Under the pieces are notes generated by a model. That model was not told the DNA's origin, did no database searches, and saw only the letters and a list, made by a program, of their open reading frames with translations. From Azospirillum brasilense (lineage in GTDB: Bacteria; Pseudomonadota; Alphaproteobacteria; Azospirillales; Azospirillaceae): DNA of 64,000 nucleotides. Within the stretch, counting starts at the first letter, position 1, and every line of letters begins with the position of its first letter. The translations under genes were made by a program, and so were the position numbers. The stretch spans positions 558,001 through 622,000 of the forward strand of contig NZ_CP032346.1 of NCBI RefSeq assembly GCF_005222205.1, read 5' to 3'. Positions 6,356 to 14,822 of the stretch are shown piece by piece.

Positions 6356-8047
6356 TCAGTGCCCATGCCCGCCGCCGATGGCGATGATCGGCAGGGATTG
6401 GATCAGCCGGAACGCGACGATGGTGAAGACGTACATGGCGGCGACCAGCGCGGCGACCGACACCGGCCCGGTCCACGCGGGCGCGGCGCCGACGCCGCGC
6501 GCCCCGGCCTGCCAATCGACCACGGGAGCCTGTTCAGCCGTCGCGCGCCGCGACAGCAGCGTGCGCACGACGCCGTAGACGGTGACCGAGACGGCCACGG
6601 CGAAGACCGTGGCGCCGACGCCGACCAGGGCCATCAGCACCGGCCACGCCGCAGGGGCCATGCCGCCGTAGCTCACGTCGAACACCCGGCGCGGCACGCC
6701 CATGAACCCGGCCGTGATGCCCGCGGCGCCGAAGACGAGCAGACCGATGGTCACGACCACCGGCATGCGTCTCAGCACCGCCGGGCGCCACAGGCTGCCG
6801 CCGCTCAACGCCGGGAGCATGACCATCATGGCGGCCAGGAACGTCTGGGTCAGCACGCCGACCGCGAAGAAGTGGAAGTAGCCAGGGACGAAGAAGGTGT
6901 CCGACAGCATCGGCGCCAGCTTGCCCTGGATCAGCACGAAGGCGAAGGTGATGCCGACCATCATGTTCACCGCCGCCCAGCCCATGTTCGCCATGGCCGG
7001 GTTGTCCCACGGCAGCCCGCGCATCCAGCCGAAGAGGCCGGTTGCGCCACGCGCCCGGGCGCTGGCCTCCAGCGAGGAGACGATGATGGCGAAGGCCGCC
7101 AGCGTCGGGACCGAGACGAACAGAGACAGCAGCGAGCCGACCACCCGCACGCCTTCGGACAGGTTCGGCTCCAGGAACATGTGGTAGAGGCTGGTCGGCG
7201 GCACGAACACCAGATACGCCGCGAAGACGATCTTCGACATGCGCGCGCCGTGGATGGACTTCACGCCGGTCAGGTGCTCGGTCAGCACGTACCACACCAG
7301 CACCGTCGCCATCAGCGGCAGGTAGTGCAGGTTGTGGAACAGGATGTGCCACTCGGTGCCGTGGTCGGCCGGGAACGGCCCCATGCCCGTCGCCCACAGC
7401 ACGCCCGGCAGGAAGGCGTTCGTCGCCGCGACGGCGCTGACCACCAGGAACCCCGCCCAGGCGAACAGCGCGAAGCCGATGGAGGTGAATGCGTCCGCCT
7501 CGCCACGCAGCCGGGGCTGGAGCACCGTCGCGATGCCGCTCACGGCCGAGGCGACCAGGCCGCCGGAGAGCAGCAGGTAGCCCAGCGCGAAGAACCCGAC
7601 CGAGCGCGGATCGTCCGTGGCGAGCTCCGGGCTACCGTCGTAGAGCAGCGGCGTGCCGGTGTAGGAGATCCATTCGCTGACACCGAAGCCCGCCAGCATC
7701 AGCGCAGCACCCAGCCAAGCGAACGGGCGCAACGCCAGCCCGCGCCCGCTCTCGGCAGCGGCGAGCACGAGCAGGAGGGCCGCTTGGATCAGGTACAGCC
7801 AGTAGAAGAACAACGACACGCCGTGCAGGGTGAGCAGGCGGTAGGCGTCGTCCGGGAAAAAGGTCAGCGCACCGGCACGGGCCAGTGCGGTCACAAAGCC
7901 TCCGGTCAAGCCCAGCACCAGCGCCAGCAGGGCGGCACCGAACAGCAGCTTGAGGAGCGCCTTGTCGGGCGTCGGCAGGGCTTTGATGCGCGCCGCCAGG
8001 GCGGGCTTGGAGCCGACCGGGGCGACGTTCGTTGAGATGGTATCCAA
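6356..8047 (-). CDS. Haem-copper oxidase subunit I, family B (ba3-like), atypical active site
   Basis: A 563-residue membrane protein with about 13 helices. TTG at 8047 is the start, 6 bases after GGGGAGGA. Similarity to Thermus-type ba3 subunit I is clear by eye: FGWMRGLPWDNPA matches the family FGWIRALPWDNPA, and GVPRRVF also fits. The low-spin haem His are present: H75 (LHGVSLFFYW) and H392 (PGYFHFF). The CuB His-Tyr pair is kept as H238 and Y242 (FHNLHY). However, the CuB His doublet reads Y288-H289 (SLYHMF), and the high-spin haem proximal His of the usual PGHFH is Y390. Both differences are plain in the DNA (7181-7186 and 6872-6883). Conventional oxygen reduction is therefore doubtful. 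It forms an operon with the frameshifted subunit II gene. Confidence 0.85.
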   Translation of the reverse strand: MDTISTNVAPVGSKPALAARIKALPTPDKALLKLLFGAALLALVLGLTGGFVTALARAGALTFFPDDAYRLLTLHGVSLFFYWLYLIQAALLLVLAAAESGRGLALRPFAWLGAALMLAGFGVSEWISYTGTPLLYDGSPELATDDPRSVGFFALGYLLLSGGLVASAVSGIATVLQPRLRGEADAFTSIGFALFAWAGFLVVSAVAATNAFLPGVLWATGMGPFPADHGTEWHILFHNLHYLPLMATVLVWYVLTEHLTGVKSIHGARMSKIVFAAYLVFVPPTSLYHMFLEPNLSEGVRVVGSLLSLFVSVPTLAAFAIIVSSLEASARARGATGLFGWMRGLPWDNPAMANMGWAAVNMMVGITFAFVLIQGKLAPMLSDTFFVPGYFHFFAVGVLTQTFLAAMMVMLPALSGGSLWRPAVLRRMPVVVTIGLLVFGAAGITAGFMGVPRRVFDVSYGGMAPAAWPVLMALVGVGATVFAVAVSVTVYGVVRTLLSRRATAEQAPVVDWQAGARGVGAAPAWTGPVSVAALVAAMYVFTIVAFRLIQSLPIIAIGGGHGH

Positions 8048-8064
8048 GGTGGGTCCTCCCCGGG

Positions 8065-8735
8065 TCACGCGACGACGATGCGGCCCTGCATGGCGTCGTG
8101 CGCCTGGCCGCAGTAGACGGTGCAGTACACGAGGTACTCGCCCGGCTTGGTGAAGGTGATGATCTGCTCGGTGACCGTGTTGGGCGGAGACGGATGATCC
8201 GGCTGGCCGCTCCCAGCTGGATCGACGCGCCGTGCGTGATGTCGTCCGCCATCATGCGGAACCGGTACGCCTGCCCGGCCTTCAAGCGGAGGACATCGGG
8301 GCTGTAGGCGAACGTCTGGGCCATCAGGTAGACGTCCACCGGCTCGCCACCGGCGTCATGGCCGTGATCATGCCCCTCGGCGGCGTGGCTGTGCGTGGCC
8401 TCGCTGATGTGCGGGTTCACGCTGCCGTCCTTCTGCGTGTACCGCTGGATGAAGTGGTCGTGTTCGAAGCGGAACTCCTCGGGCGCCATGCCCGCCGAAG
8501 CCCCGTGACCACCGTGGCCACCGGCCTCGGCGGGTGCTTTGGCGGCACCATGGCCGCCATGACCGCCGCCATGACCACCACCGTGAGCGTCGGGTTCGGG
8601 GGCAGCGGCCGTCTTGCCGCCGAAGGGGAGCGGTGCGGCCCCGTATGCCGCCCAGGCGCCGTACAGGGAGACGGCGCCGAAGCCCAGTCCGGCGATGAAG
8701 CCGCGACGGGTCGTGAAATGCCTCGGATCGGGCAT
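8065..8735 (-). pseudogene. Haem-copper oxidase subunit II (CuA), frameshifted
   Basis: From ATG 8735 the frame gives MPDPRHFTTRRGFIAGLGFG (one anchoring helix or Tat-like signal), a His/Gly-rich linker, and the cupredoxin strands up to ITHGASIQLGAASRIIRLR. Around 8181-8187 the frame must shift by one base: the first frame goes on as nonsense, while another frame gives TVTEQIITFTKPGEYLVY and CTVYCGQAHDAMQGRIVVA, ending at 8065. The CuA ligands C-x3-C-x3-H-x2-M thus lie entirely after the shift, and the first His ligand lies before it. A one-base sequence error, a real inactivation, or recoding are all possible. The stop lies 17 bases before the subunit I start. Confidence 0.8.
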
Positions 8736-8840
8736 GATGAGGGTCCTCTGATCGCGTGTTCGGAATCGCTCGCGAACGCCGCCGGTCGGGCGGCGCGTGG
8801 CCGGGCGTCCGACGCAGACGGCGTCAGGGCGCTCGGCCGG

Positions 8841-9188
8841 TCAGAGGACGGTCTTCGGAGGGGGCGTGTCCGGCGCGATGTCCCGGGCGTTCGGAGCGTA
8901 GTCGGGCCGCGGGTGCCAGGACGTCTCCACCATCGTCACCGCGACGGCGACGACATGGTCCGCCGGGGCTTCGGCCGCCGGGCAACACGGAGCCACGACC
9001 ACGAGGGCGGCCTTGTGGGAGTCGCCATGCGACGGGGTCGAAGGCGATGGCGCGTGGTGGGAACGGTGGTCGATCGGGCCGCCATGGGCCTCCACATGCG
9101 CCATGGCTCCGCTCGCCGCGCCCACCAGGAGCGCGAAGGCGAACGCCAGAACGGCGAAGATGTGGCCCGCCCGCGTCATGTCTGCCAT
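8841..9188 (-). CDS. His-rich exported protein upstream of the oxidase genes
   Basis: A 115-residue precursor with a signal peptide (GHIFAVLAFAFALLVGAASG) and a mature part rich in His and Pro (HVEAHGGPIDHRSHHAPSP) that also holds a CC pair (VVAPCCPAAE) and ends TPPPKTVL. His clusters plus vicinal Cys suggest copper or zinc binding in the periplasm. ATG 9188 is used; ATG 9179 (MTRAGHIF) gives a more normal signal and is equally possible. It precedes the oxidase genes on the same strand. The family is not recognised, though similar short His-rich proteins are common in metal-resistance clusters. Confidence 0.55.
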   Translation of the reverse strand: MADMTRAGHIFAVLAFAFALLVGAASGAMAHVEAHGGPIDHRSHHAPSPSTPSHGDSHKAALVVVAPCCPAAEAPADHVVAVAVTMVETSWHPRPDYAPNARDIAPDTPPPKTVL

Positions 9189-9612
9189 CGTCACCAAGGA
9201 CCCGGGACCTCCCAGGCCATGCCAACCGTAGCCCCTATCGCAGGTCCGGGAATTGATCGGCATCAACCCGGCGCCCGTGTCACGGTCCGGTAGTGGAAGC
9301 GCCCTGGTTGAAACGTCATCGTGCGGTGGTGCCTTGCGCCTGCGGCAGGGCGGCGCCGGCGACCGGACAGGAGACGTGTTCGACTTTGCCCTTGACCTTC
9401 CAGCGGCTGGAAGGCGCAGGGTTCCTCCTGTGGCATCGACGGCCCGGTCGAAGTTGCGGATGACATTCCGACGCACTCCTTCTCCGACGCTTGGAGAGGA
9501 TCGTTGGCGAAGCCATCTGTTGTTGCAGGGCCCAGGGAACGGTCGTAGGTTTCCATAGGGGTGCGGTGGGCACTGGGGTGCCGCACGGCTCCCACAAGAT
9601 GAGGCAAACGCC
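9189..9612. other. Long divergent intergenic region of the copper island
   Basis: 424 bases without a supported gene, between a minus-strand His-rich gene and a plus-strand exported-protein gene. It contains the CueR-type promoter at 9392-9422. The ~190 bases between this promoter and the next start hold short open frames with no recognisable product and a GC-rich hairpin near 9563-9588. Confidence 0.5.
9392..9422 (+). promoter_or_regulatory. CueR-type (MerR-family) copper-responsive promoter
   Basis: TTGACC (-35, 9392-9397) overlaps the palindrome CCTTCCAGC-G-GCTGGAAGG (9396-9414). The ACCTTCC..GGAAGG core is the classic operator of CueR-like activators, which sit in an overlong (19-bp) spacer and untwist it when Cu+ or another metal binds. 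The -10 falls near CAGGGT (9417-9422). Orientation is plus, because only that strand has a -35. A second copy stands before copA. Confidence 0.75.
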
Positions 9613-10002
9613 ATGTGGCGTGCGACGCGGTCGTCGGTGAGGAGGGTGGTGGTGAGCCTGCTGATGCTGGCCACGCTGCTCGTCTATGCCGCGCCGAGCC
9701 ACGCCAACCTGGGGCCTCACCATGCGTCCCAGACTCCTCATGAGCACGTTCTGGTCGACGACCATGGCGACGCCATCGCGACCGTCCCGGACCACGAGCA
9801 CAAGGAAGCTCCGTGTGGGGACCTTGGCCTGCTCGACGAAGGGGCCTGCTGCAGCGTTGCGCAGTGCGTCACCATGCACGGCGGTCTCCCCGCTGCGATG
9901 GTCGAGGCGTTCACCCCGCGCCTGAACACGTCGCAGCATCTGCCTGCCCTGGCCACGCCGGACGGCATCGGCATCGACCCGGCTATCCGCCCCCCGCTCT
10001 GA
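9613..10002 (+). CDS. Exported His/Cys-containing protein (DUF2946-like)
   Basis: A 129-residue precursor. A basic start (MWRATRSSVRRVVVS), a hydrophobic core and cleavage after SHA are followed by a His-rich stretch (HHASQTPHEHVLVDDHGD), a four-Cys segment (CGDLGLLDEGACCSVAQC) and a C-terminus GIDPAIRPPL. The layout of signal, His, CC/C and a short proline-ending tail is that of small periplasmic proteins found in copper islands, often annotated DUF2946. Metal binding is inferred. It is the first gene downstream of the CueR-type promoter. Confidence 0.6.
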   Translation: MWRATRSSVRRVVVSLLMLATLLVYAAPSHANLGPHHASQTPHEHVLVDDHGDAIATVPDHEHKEAPCGDLGLLDEGACCSVAQCVTMHGGLPAAMVEAFTPRLNTSQHLPALATPDGIGIDPAIRPPL

Positions 10003-10159
10003 CCATCTGACGCCACGAGTCCGCCCGCGCCCGACCTGAGCCTCGGCTCGGCGAGGGACGCCGGTCCCGGCCCTCGTGCGCTTGGCTTTTGCGTCCCCGG
10101 CGCTCCCGCGTGGAGTCCGTCCGGGATGGCTCGAACCAGATGATCCGATGGAGGACGCC

Positions 10160-10909
10160 ATGTCGTCTCTCACCCGCAAGATGCTCCCGGCACTCGCGCT
10201 GACCGCCATGATGTCGGTCGCCCAGGCCCAGACCACCACAGAACAGGACCACAACGCCCATCATCCGGACGGTGCCGCGGCCACGACGCAGGCCCAGCCC
10301 GTTCCGGCCCCCACCCCCACCCCCACGCAGCCGACCCCGGGCGCGAAGCCCGGCGCGCCCGGCAACACGCCGATGATGGGTCAGGGCATGGGCAGCGGCA
10401 TCATCGTCCAGCCCGGCACCCAGGCGCAGGGTGGCCAGCCCGGCATGATGATGAACATGGACCAGATGCGCTCGATGATGGGCGGCATGTCGGGCCAGCA
10501 GGACGGCCAATCAGGCATGATGGGGCCGGGCATGATGCCGATGATGCGCCAGATGATGATGGGCCAGCAGGGCGGAATGGGACTGCCCTTCGAGCACGTC
10601 GAGGGCCGCATCGCGTTCCTGAAGGCCGAACTCAAGATCACCGACGCCCAGGCGCCGCAGTGGAACGCCTTCGCCGACAGCCTGCGGGCGAACGCCAAGG
10701 CCCATCAGGCCATGCACGAGCAGATGACCAAAGGCGGCATGCCCTCCTCCTGGCCCGACCGGCTCGCTTTCCAGCAGAAGGCGCTCTCCACCCGGCTCGA
10801 CGCCCTGAAGGCGCTGGAGTCCGCCGCCAAGCCGCTCTACGCCGTGCTGACCGACGAGCAGAAGGCGCTCGCGGACCGGCTGCTCCCCGGCCCCATGGGC
10901 ATGATGTGA
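10160..10909 (+). CDS. Spy/CpxP-like periplasmic protein with a Met-rich domain
   Basis: A 249-residue precursor with signal peptide (MLPALALTAMMSVAQAQ), a Pro/Thr linker, and a segment at residues ~75-160 with very high Met content (NMDQMRSMMGGMSGQQDGQ, MMPMMRQMMMGQQGG). Two LTxxQ-type motifs follow in the C-terminal helical region (KITDAQAPQW and VLTDEQKALADR), the mark of the Spy/CpxP/ZraP family of periplasmic metal-responsive chaperones. Met clusters typically bind Cu(I). The ATG at 10160 directly follows GGAGG; an upstream ATG at 10148 is less suitable. Gene order places it with the copper efflux genes. Confidence 0.75.
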   Translation: MSSLTRKMLPALALTAMMSVAQAQTTTEQDHNAHHPDGAAATTQAQPVPAPTPTPTQPTPGAKPGAPGNTPMMGQGMGSGIIVQPGTQAQGGQPGMMMNMDQMRSMMGGMSGQQDGQSGMMGPGMMPMMRQMMMGQQGGMGLPFEHVEGRIAFLKAELKITDAQAPQWNAFADSLRANAKAHQAMHEQMTKGGMPSSWPDRLAFQQKALSTRLDALKALESAAKPLYAVLTDEQKALADRLLPGPMGMM

Positions 10910-10919
10910 GGAGGCGGCC

Positions 10920-11207
10920 ATGACGCACCACGAACACTCCCATCACGCTCCCGAGCCGCAGGCGCGCACGCCCTGGTACCGGACCTGGACCGGCTTGGCC
11001 GGACTCGGCGGGGCCGCCCTGGCGGCCGTGTACCTGTCGCTCTTCCACGTCGACCATGCGCTCGACGCGCTTCCGCTTCTCGTCCTGCTGCTGTGCCCGC
11101 TGATGCACCTGTTCATGCACGGCGGCCACGGGCATGGCGGTCTTGGGCATGGCGGCCACGGCGGGAATGGTGACGCCGACCGGCCGACCAAGCGGGGCAC
11201 GCCATGA
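10920..11207 (+). CDS. DUF2933-like small membrane protein
   Basis: A 95-residue protein with His-rich ends (MTHHEHSHHAPEPQ; HGGHGHGGLGHGGHGG) and a central hydrophobic region forming two helices (GLGGAALAAVYLSLFHVD, then ALPLLVLLLCPLMHLFMH). The CPLMHLFMH motif is characteristic of DUF2933, a small inner-membrane family of metal-resistance islands. GAGGAGGC precedes the ATG. The stop overlaps the next start (ATGA), so the two are coupled. Confidence 0.75.
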   Translation: MTHHEHSHHAPEPQARTPWYRTWTGLAGLGGAALAAVYLSLFHVDHALDALPLLVLLLCPLMHLFMHGGHGHGGLGHGGHGGNGDADRPTKRGTP

Positions 11208-11881
11208 CGCACGAAGCCTCCGCCTATGGCCTGTGGATGCTGGTCGCCCTCAACTCGGCCATCTTCATCATCTTCGCCTTCAGCTTCGGCAAGCCGCAGT
11301 CCCCCCGGGACTGGCGGTCCTTCGGGGCGTTCAGCGCCTTCATTGTGGCTCTGTTCACCGAGATGTGCGGCTTTCCGCTGACCATCTACCTGCTCTCGGG
11401 CTGGCTCCAGACCCGCCACCCGGGCCTCGACCTGCTGTCGCACGACGCCGGTCACCTTTGGTCGACCGTCTTCGGCCTGGAGGGCAACCCGCACGTCAAC
11501 GTGCTGCACATCCTCAGCAACGTCCTGATCCTCGCGGGCTTCGTCCTGCTCTCGGCGGCCTGGAAAGTGCTTCACGCGGCGCAGAAGCAAGACCGGCTCG
11601 CCACGACGGACGTGTATGCCTATGTCCGGCACCCGCAGTACATCGCCTTCATCGGCATCCTGTTCGGCTTTCTGCTCCAGTGGCCGACCATCCTGACGCT
11701 GGCGATGTTTCCGCTGCTGGTCCTGATGTACGTCCGTCTGGCCCGGTCCGAGGAGCGGGAAGCCCTCCGGGTGTTCGGCGCCGAGTACGAGCGTTACGCC
11801 GCGGTCACACCGGGTTGGCTTCCGCGTCTCTCCTTCCGTGGGCCGAACCACCCCAGAGTGGGAGGGTCGTTCGGTGCGTGA
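11204..11881 (+). CDS. Isoprenylcysteine methyltransferase-family membrane protein
   Basis: A 225-residue protein with about five membrane helices. The C-terminal part has the ICMT/PEMT signature: VYAYVRHPQYIAFIGILFG, then LARSEEREALRVFGAEYERY. This is the S-adenosylmethionine-binding RHP..Y and EE..L....G.EY motif of isoprenylcysteine and phospholipid methyltransferases. Proteins of this type occur beside DUF2933 genes in copper/silver islands, where their substrate is unknown. It overlaps the DUF2933 gene by four bases. Confidence 0.75.
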   Translation: MTHEASAYGLWMLVALNSAIFIIFAFSFGKPQSPRDWRSFGAFSAFIVALFTEMCGFPLTIYLLSGWLQTRHPGLDLLSHDAGHLWSTVFGLEGNPHVNVLHILSNVLILAGFVLLSAAWKVLHAAQKQDRLATTDVYAYVRHPQYIAFIGILFGFLLQWPTILTLAMFPLLVLMYVRLARSEEREALRVFGAEYERYAAVTPGWLPRLSFRGPNHPRVGGSFGA

Positions 11882-11897
11882 TTCTGGTTGGAAGCCC

Positions 11898-13088
11898 ATG
11901 AAGCAAGCGGCGGCAACGACCGTCGCCGTGTGCCTGCTGGCGCTCCCGGCCGGAGCGCAGACGCTTCGGGACGCGGTCGAGGGCGCCTGGAAACTCAACC
12001 CCGAAGTCAGGGGCCTGGAGGCACAGAGGGCCGTGGCGACCGCCCGGCGCGGTGCCGGGGAGGCGCTGGTCCCGGCCGCCCCGGCGGTCACGCTGCGGCA
12101 CACCAGCGACTACCTGAACCGGAACATCGGCCGGCGCGAGTACGAGGCCGAACTCGGCGTCCCGCTCTGGCTGCCCGGCCAGGGAACGGCGACCGTCCAG
12201 GCGGGCGACGCGCTTCTGGCGCGCACCGACGCCGAGATCGCCGCCCGCCAGCTGGCGGTCGCCGGGGAGGTCCGGACGGCCCAGTGGCAGGTCGCGCTGG
12301 CCGAGCGCCGCGCCGAGCTCGCCCGGCAGCGCCTCAAGGTCGCCCGCCAATTGGAGGCCGACACCCGGCGGACCGCCCGGGCCGGGGAGACCTCCGAGGC
12401 CGATCACCAGCTGGCCCGCGCCGAAGCCCTCTCCGTCGCCACGGACCTCCGCGACGAGGAACTGGCGCTGGAGGAGGCCCGTCAGGCGTTCCGGACTCTC
12501 ACAGGGATGGCGCCGCCGAAGGCGGCAGCGGAGCCGGACATCGGCGAACCGCCGCTCGACCGGCACCCGTCGCTTCTGGCGGCGCAGCTGGGCGTGCGGG
12601 CTGCGCAAGCCCAGCGCCAACTGGTCGACCTGACGACGCGCGACAGCCCTGAGGTCGGGCTGATGGCCCGCCGCGAGCGCGACAGCCGCGAGGAACGCTA
12701 CGACACCGTGTTCGGCGTCTCCGTCCGCATCCCGTTCGGGGTCGAGGCCGTGAACGCGCCCAAGCGGGCCGAGGCGGCGACCGAGGTCGTCCGCTCCGAG
12801 GCCGAGCAGGCCAACGCCGCCCGCACGGTCGAGTCCGACATCCGGCAAGCCCGCCTCGCCCACCAGGCGGCGAGCGAGCGCCTGTCGATCGCGCGCGACC
12901 GGGCTGCGGCCCTCAGGGCACGCCTGTCGAACATCGAGCGCGCCCGGAGGGCGGGCGAGATCAGCCTCGTCGAGTATGTGCGCGCCCAGGAGGCGGCCTT
13001 CGAGGCCGACCTCGCCCGCGCCACCGCCGAAGTCCAGCTCGGCGCCGCCCGCGCCCGTATGAACCAGTCCCTCGGAGTTCTCCCATGA
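11898..13088 (+). CDS. TolC-family outer-membrane efflux channel
   Basis: A 396-residue precursor with a signal peptide (MKQAAATTVAVCLLALPAGA) and two long helical repeats separated by beta segments, the TolC/CusC/CzcC architecture. Repeat 1 has ALAERRAELARQRLKVARQL; repeat 2 has RAAALRARLSNIERARRAGE and ISLVEYVRAQEAAFEAD. It forms the outer-membrane exit duct of the tripartite pump with the next two genes. ATG 11898 fits the signal peptide; GTG 11874, with a better GGGAGG upstream, would add 8 residues. It overlaps the adaptor gene by ATGA. The N-terminal Cys of CusC-type lipoproteins is absent. Confidence 0.85.
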   Translation: MKQAAATTVAVCLLALPAGAQTLRDAVEGAWKLNPEVRGLEAQRAVATARRGAGEALVPAAPAVTLRHTSDYLNRNIGRREYEAELGVPLWLPGQGTATVQAGDALLARTDAEIAARQLAVAGEVRTAQWQVALAERRAELARQRLKVARQLEADTRRTARAGETSEADHQLARAEALSVATDLRDEELALEEARQAFRTLTGMAPPKAAAEPDIGEPPLDRHPSLLAAQLGVRAAQAQRQLVDLTTRDSPEVGLMARRERDSREERYDTVFGVSVRIPFGVEAVNAPKRAEAATEVVRSEAEQANAARTVESDIRQARLAHQAASERLSIARDRAAALRARLSNIERARRAGEISLVEYVRAQEAAFEADLARATAEVQLGAARARMNQSLGVLP

Positions 13089-14809
13089 CCACCCGACGCC
13101 TTCTTGCCGCGACCGCCGTCGCCGCGAGCCTTGCCGCGCCGGTCGCCGTTCCCGCCCTCGCCCACGAGGGGCACGCCCATGGCGGCGAGGAGCCGAGGCC
13201 GGTCGTCACGACGGCCGCCCCCACCCTGGAGACGTCCTCGTCCGACTTCGAACTTGTGGCGGTCGCCCAGGGAAAGACCCTGCTCGTCCATCTGGACCGC
13301 TTCGCCACCAACGAGCCCGTGAACGGCGCCACCGTCGAGGTGAGCGCCGATGGCGAGGCCGCGACGGCCTCGCCCGTCTCCGGCGAGGAGGGCGTCTACC
13401 GCCTCGACCCGTCCTGGCTCTCCAAGCCGGGATCCCATGAAGTGACCGTCTCCATCACCGCGGCCGACGCGGCCGACCTGCTGATCGGTACCCTGGAGAT
13501 CCCGGCAGGTGCGGCTGAAGCGCAGACCGAAGGTGCGCAGGGTGTTTCCGCCGTCCTCGGGCAGGTCAGGAACGATTCCGGCCTGATGCTGGGGGCGGTC
13601 ATGGTCTTCCTGCTCGGGGTCCTGACCACCGTCGCCCTGACCCAGCGTGGACGCACGCGGACGGTCGCGGGCGCCGCGCTGGTCGGGATCGGCCTGCTGT
13701 TGGCGAGCGGCGCCGCCTTCGCCCACGGTGACGAGGACCACAGCCACGGCGACGAGGACAAGGGCAAGGCACCGGCGGCGGCTGTCCCGATGGGGGCGAC
13801 CGGCGCCTCGGAAAGCCCGCGGCGCCTGCCGGACGGCAGCCTGTACGTGCCCAAGCCGTCGCAGCGCCTGCTGTCGGTCCGAACCATCGTTGCCAAGCCG
13901 CAGGAGGCGGCGCAGACGGTGCAGCTGATCGGCCAGATCATCGCCGACCCCAACGGCGGCGGCCATGTCCAGGCCACGCAGAGCGGCCGCATCGAACCGG
14001 GGGACAAGGGGCTGCCATACGTCGGCCAGCGGGTCGAAGCCGGGCAAATCCTGGCCTACATCGCCCCCGCCGTGACTTTCGTGGACCGCAGCGGCATCCA
14101 GCAGCAGATCGCGACGGTCGAGCAGGAACTGGTCATCGCCGAGTCCCGCCTCCAGCGGCTCCGGAAGCTGGAAGGCAGCGTGCCACAGCGCGACATCGAA
14201 GAGGCGGAGGCCAACCTCAACGGTCTGCGCAAGCGCCGCGCCGCCCTGTCCCCCGCGCTGACGACCAAGGAGGCCCTGCGGGCGCCCATATCCGGGGTGG
14301 TCACGGCCAACAACATCAAGGCCGGACAGGTGGTCGAGGGGCGCGACCAGGTGCTGTTCGAGATCGTCGACCCGTCGCGGCTGATGGTCGAGGCGGTCGC
14401 CTTCGATCCCCGGGTGGCGAACGCCATCAAGGCGGCCACGGCGATGACGGCCGACGGCACCAGCCTGTCCCTGGAACTCCTCGGCTCCAGTCTCGCGCTG
14501 CGCCAACAGGCGATCCCGCTGCTCTTCCGGATCGGCAATCCGCCATCGGGGCTCGGCGTCGGCCAGCCGGTTCGGCTCGTCGCCCAGGTGCAGGGCACCG
14601 CGTACGGCATCGTCCTGCCGCGGCAGAGCGTGGTGCGCAACGCCAGCGGCCAGCCCATCGTCTGGCAGCACGACACCCCGCAACGCTTCGTCGCCCGCCC
14701 GGTGCGCACGCAGCCCGTCGACGGCAACACGGTGCTCGTCCTGGCGGGTGTCGAGCCGGAGGCGCGCATCGTCACCGACGGCGCCGGTCTCCTCAACCAG
14801 GTCCGGTGA
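13085..14809 (+). CDS. RND efflux periplasmic adaptor with an extra N-terminal module
   Basis: 574 residues, much longer than usual (about 400). After a signal peptide and His-rich stretch, residues ~50-135 form a beta-sandwich-like module ([20 protein letters not shown]). Two hydrophobic helices follow ([20 protein letters not shown] and [20 protein letters not shown]), then a second His/Asp stretch ([15 protein letters not shown]). From ~residue 240 the CusB/CzcB-like part begins: the lipoyl half-motif ([20 protein letters not shown]), a hairpin ([20 protein letters not shown]) and the barrel ([20 protein letters not shown]). It links the inner-membrane pump to TolC. The two internal helices imply anchoring and exposure of the adaptor part from the second His segment on. 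Confidence 0.82.
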   Translation: MTTRRLLAATAVAASLAAPVAVPALAHEGHAHGGEEPRPVVTTAAPTLETSSSDFELVAVAQGKTLLVHLDRFATNEPVNGATVEVSADGEAATASPVSGEEGVYRLDPSWLSKPGSHEVTVSITAADAADLLIGTLEIPAGAAEAQTEGAQGVSAVLGQVRNDSGLMLGAVMVFLLGVLTTVALTQRGRTRTVAGAALVGIGLLLASGAAFAHGDEDHSHGDEDKGKAPAAAVPMGATGASESPRRLPDGSLYVPKPSQRLLSVRTIVAKPQEAAQTVQLIGQIIADPNGGGHVQATQSGRIEPGDKGLPYVGQRVEAGQILAYIAPAVTFVDRSGIQQQIATVEQELVIAESRLQRLRKLEGSVPQRDIEEAEANLNGLRKRRAALSPALTTKEALRAPISGVVTANNIKAGQVVEGRDQVLFEIVDPSRLMVEAVAFDPRVANAIKAATAMTADGTSLSLELLGSSLALRQQAIPLLFRIGNPPSGLGVGQPVRLVAQVQGTAYGIVLPRQSVVRNASGQPIVWQHDTPQRFVARPVRTQPVDGNTVLVLAGVEPEARIVTDGAGLLNQVR

Positions 14810-14822
14810 GGAGCGCCCCGCC

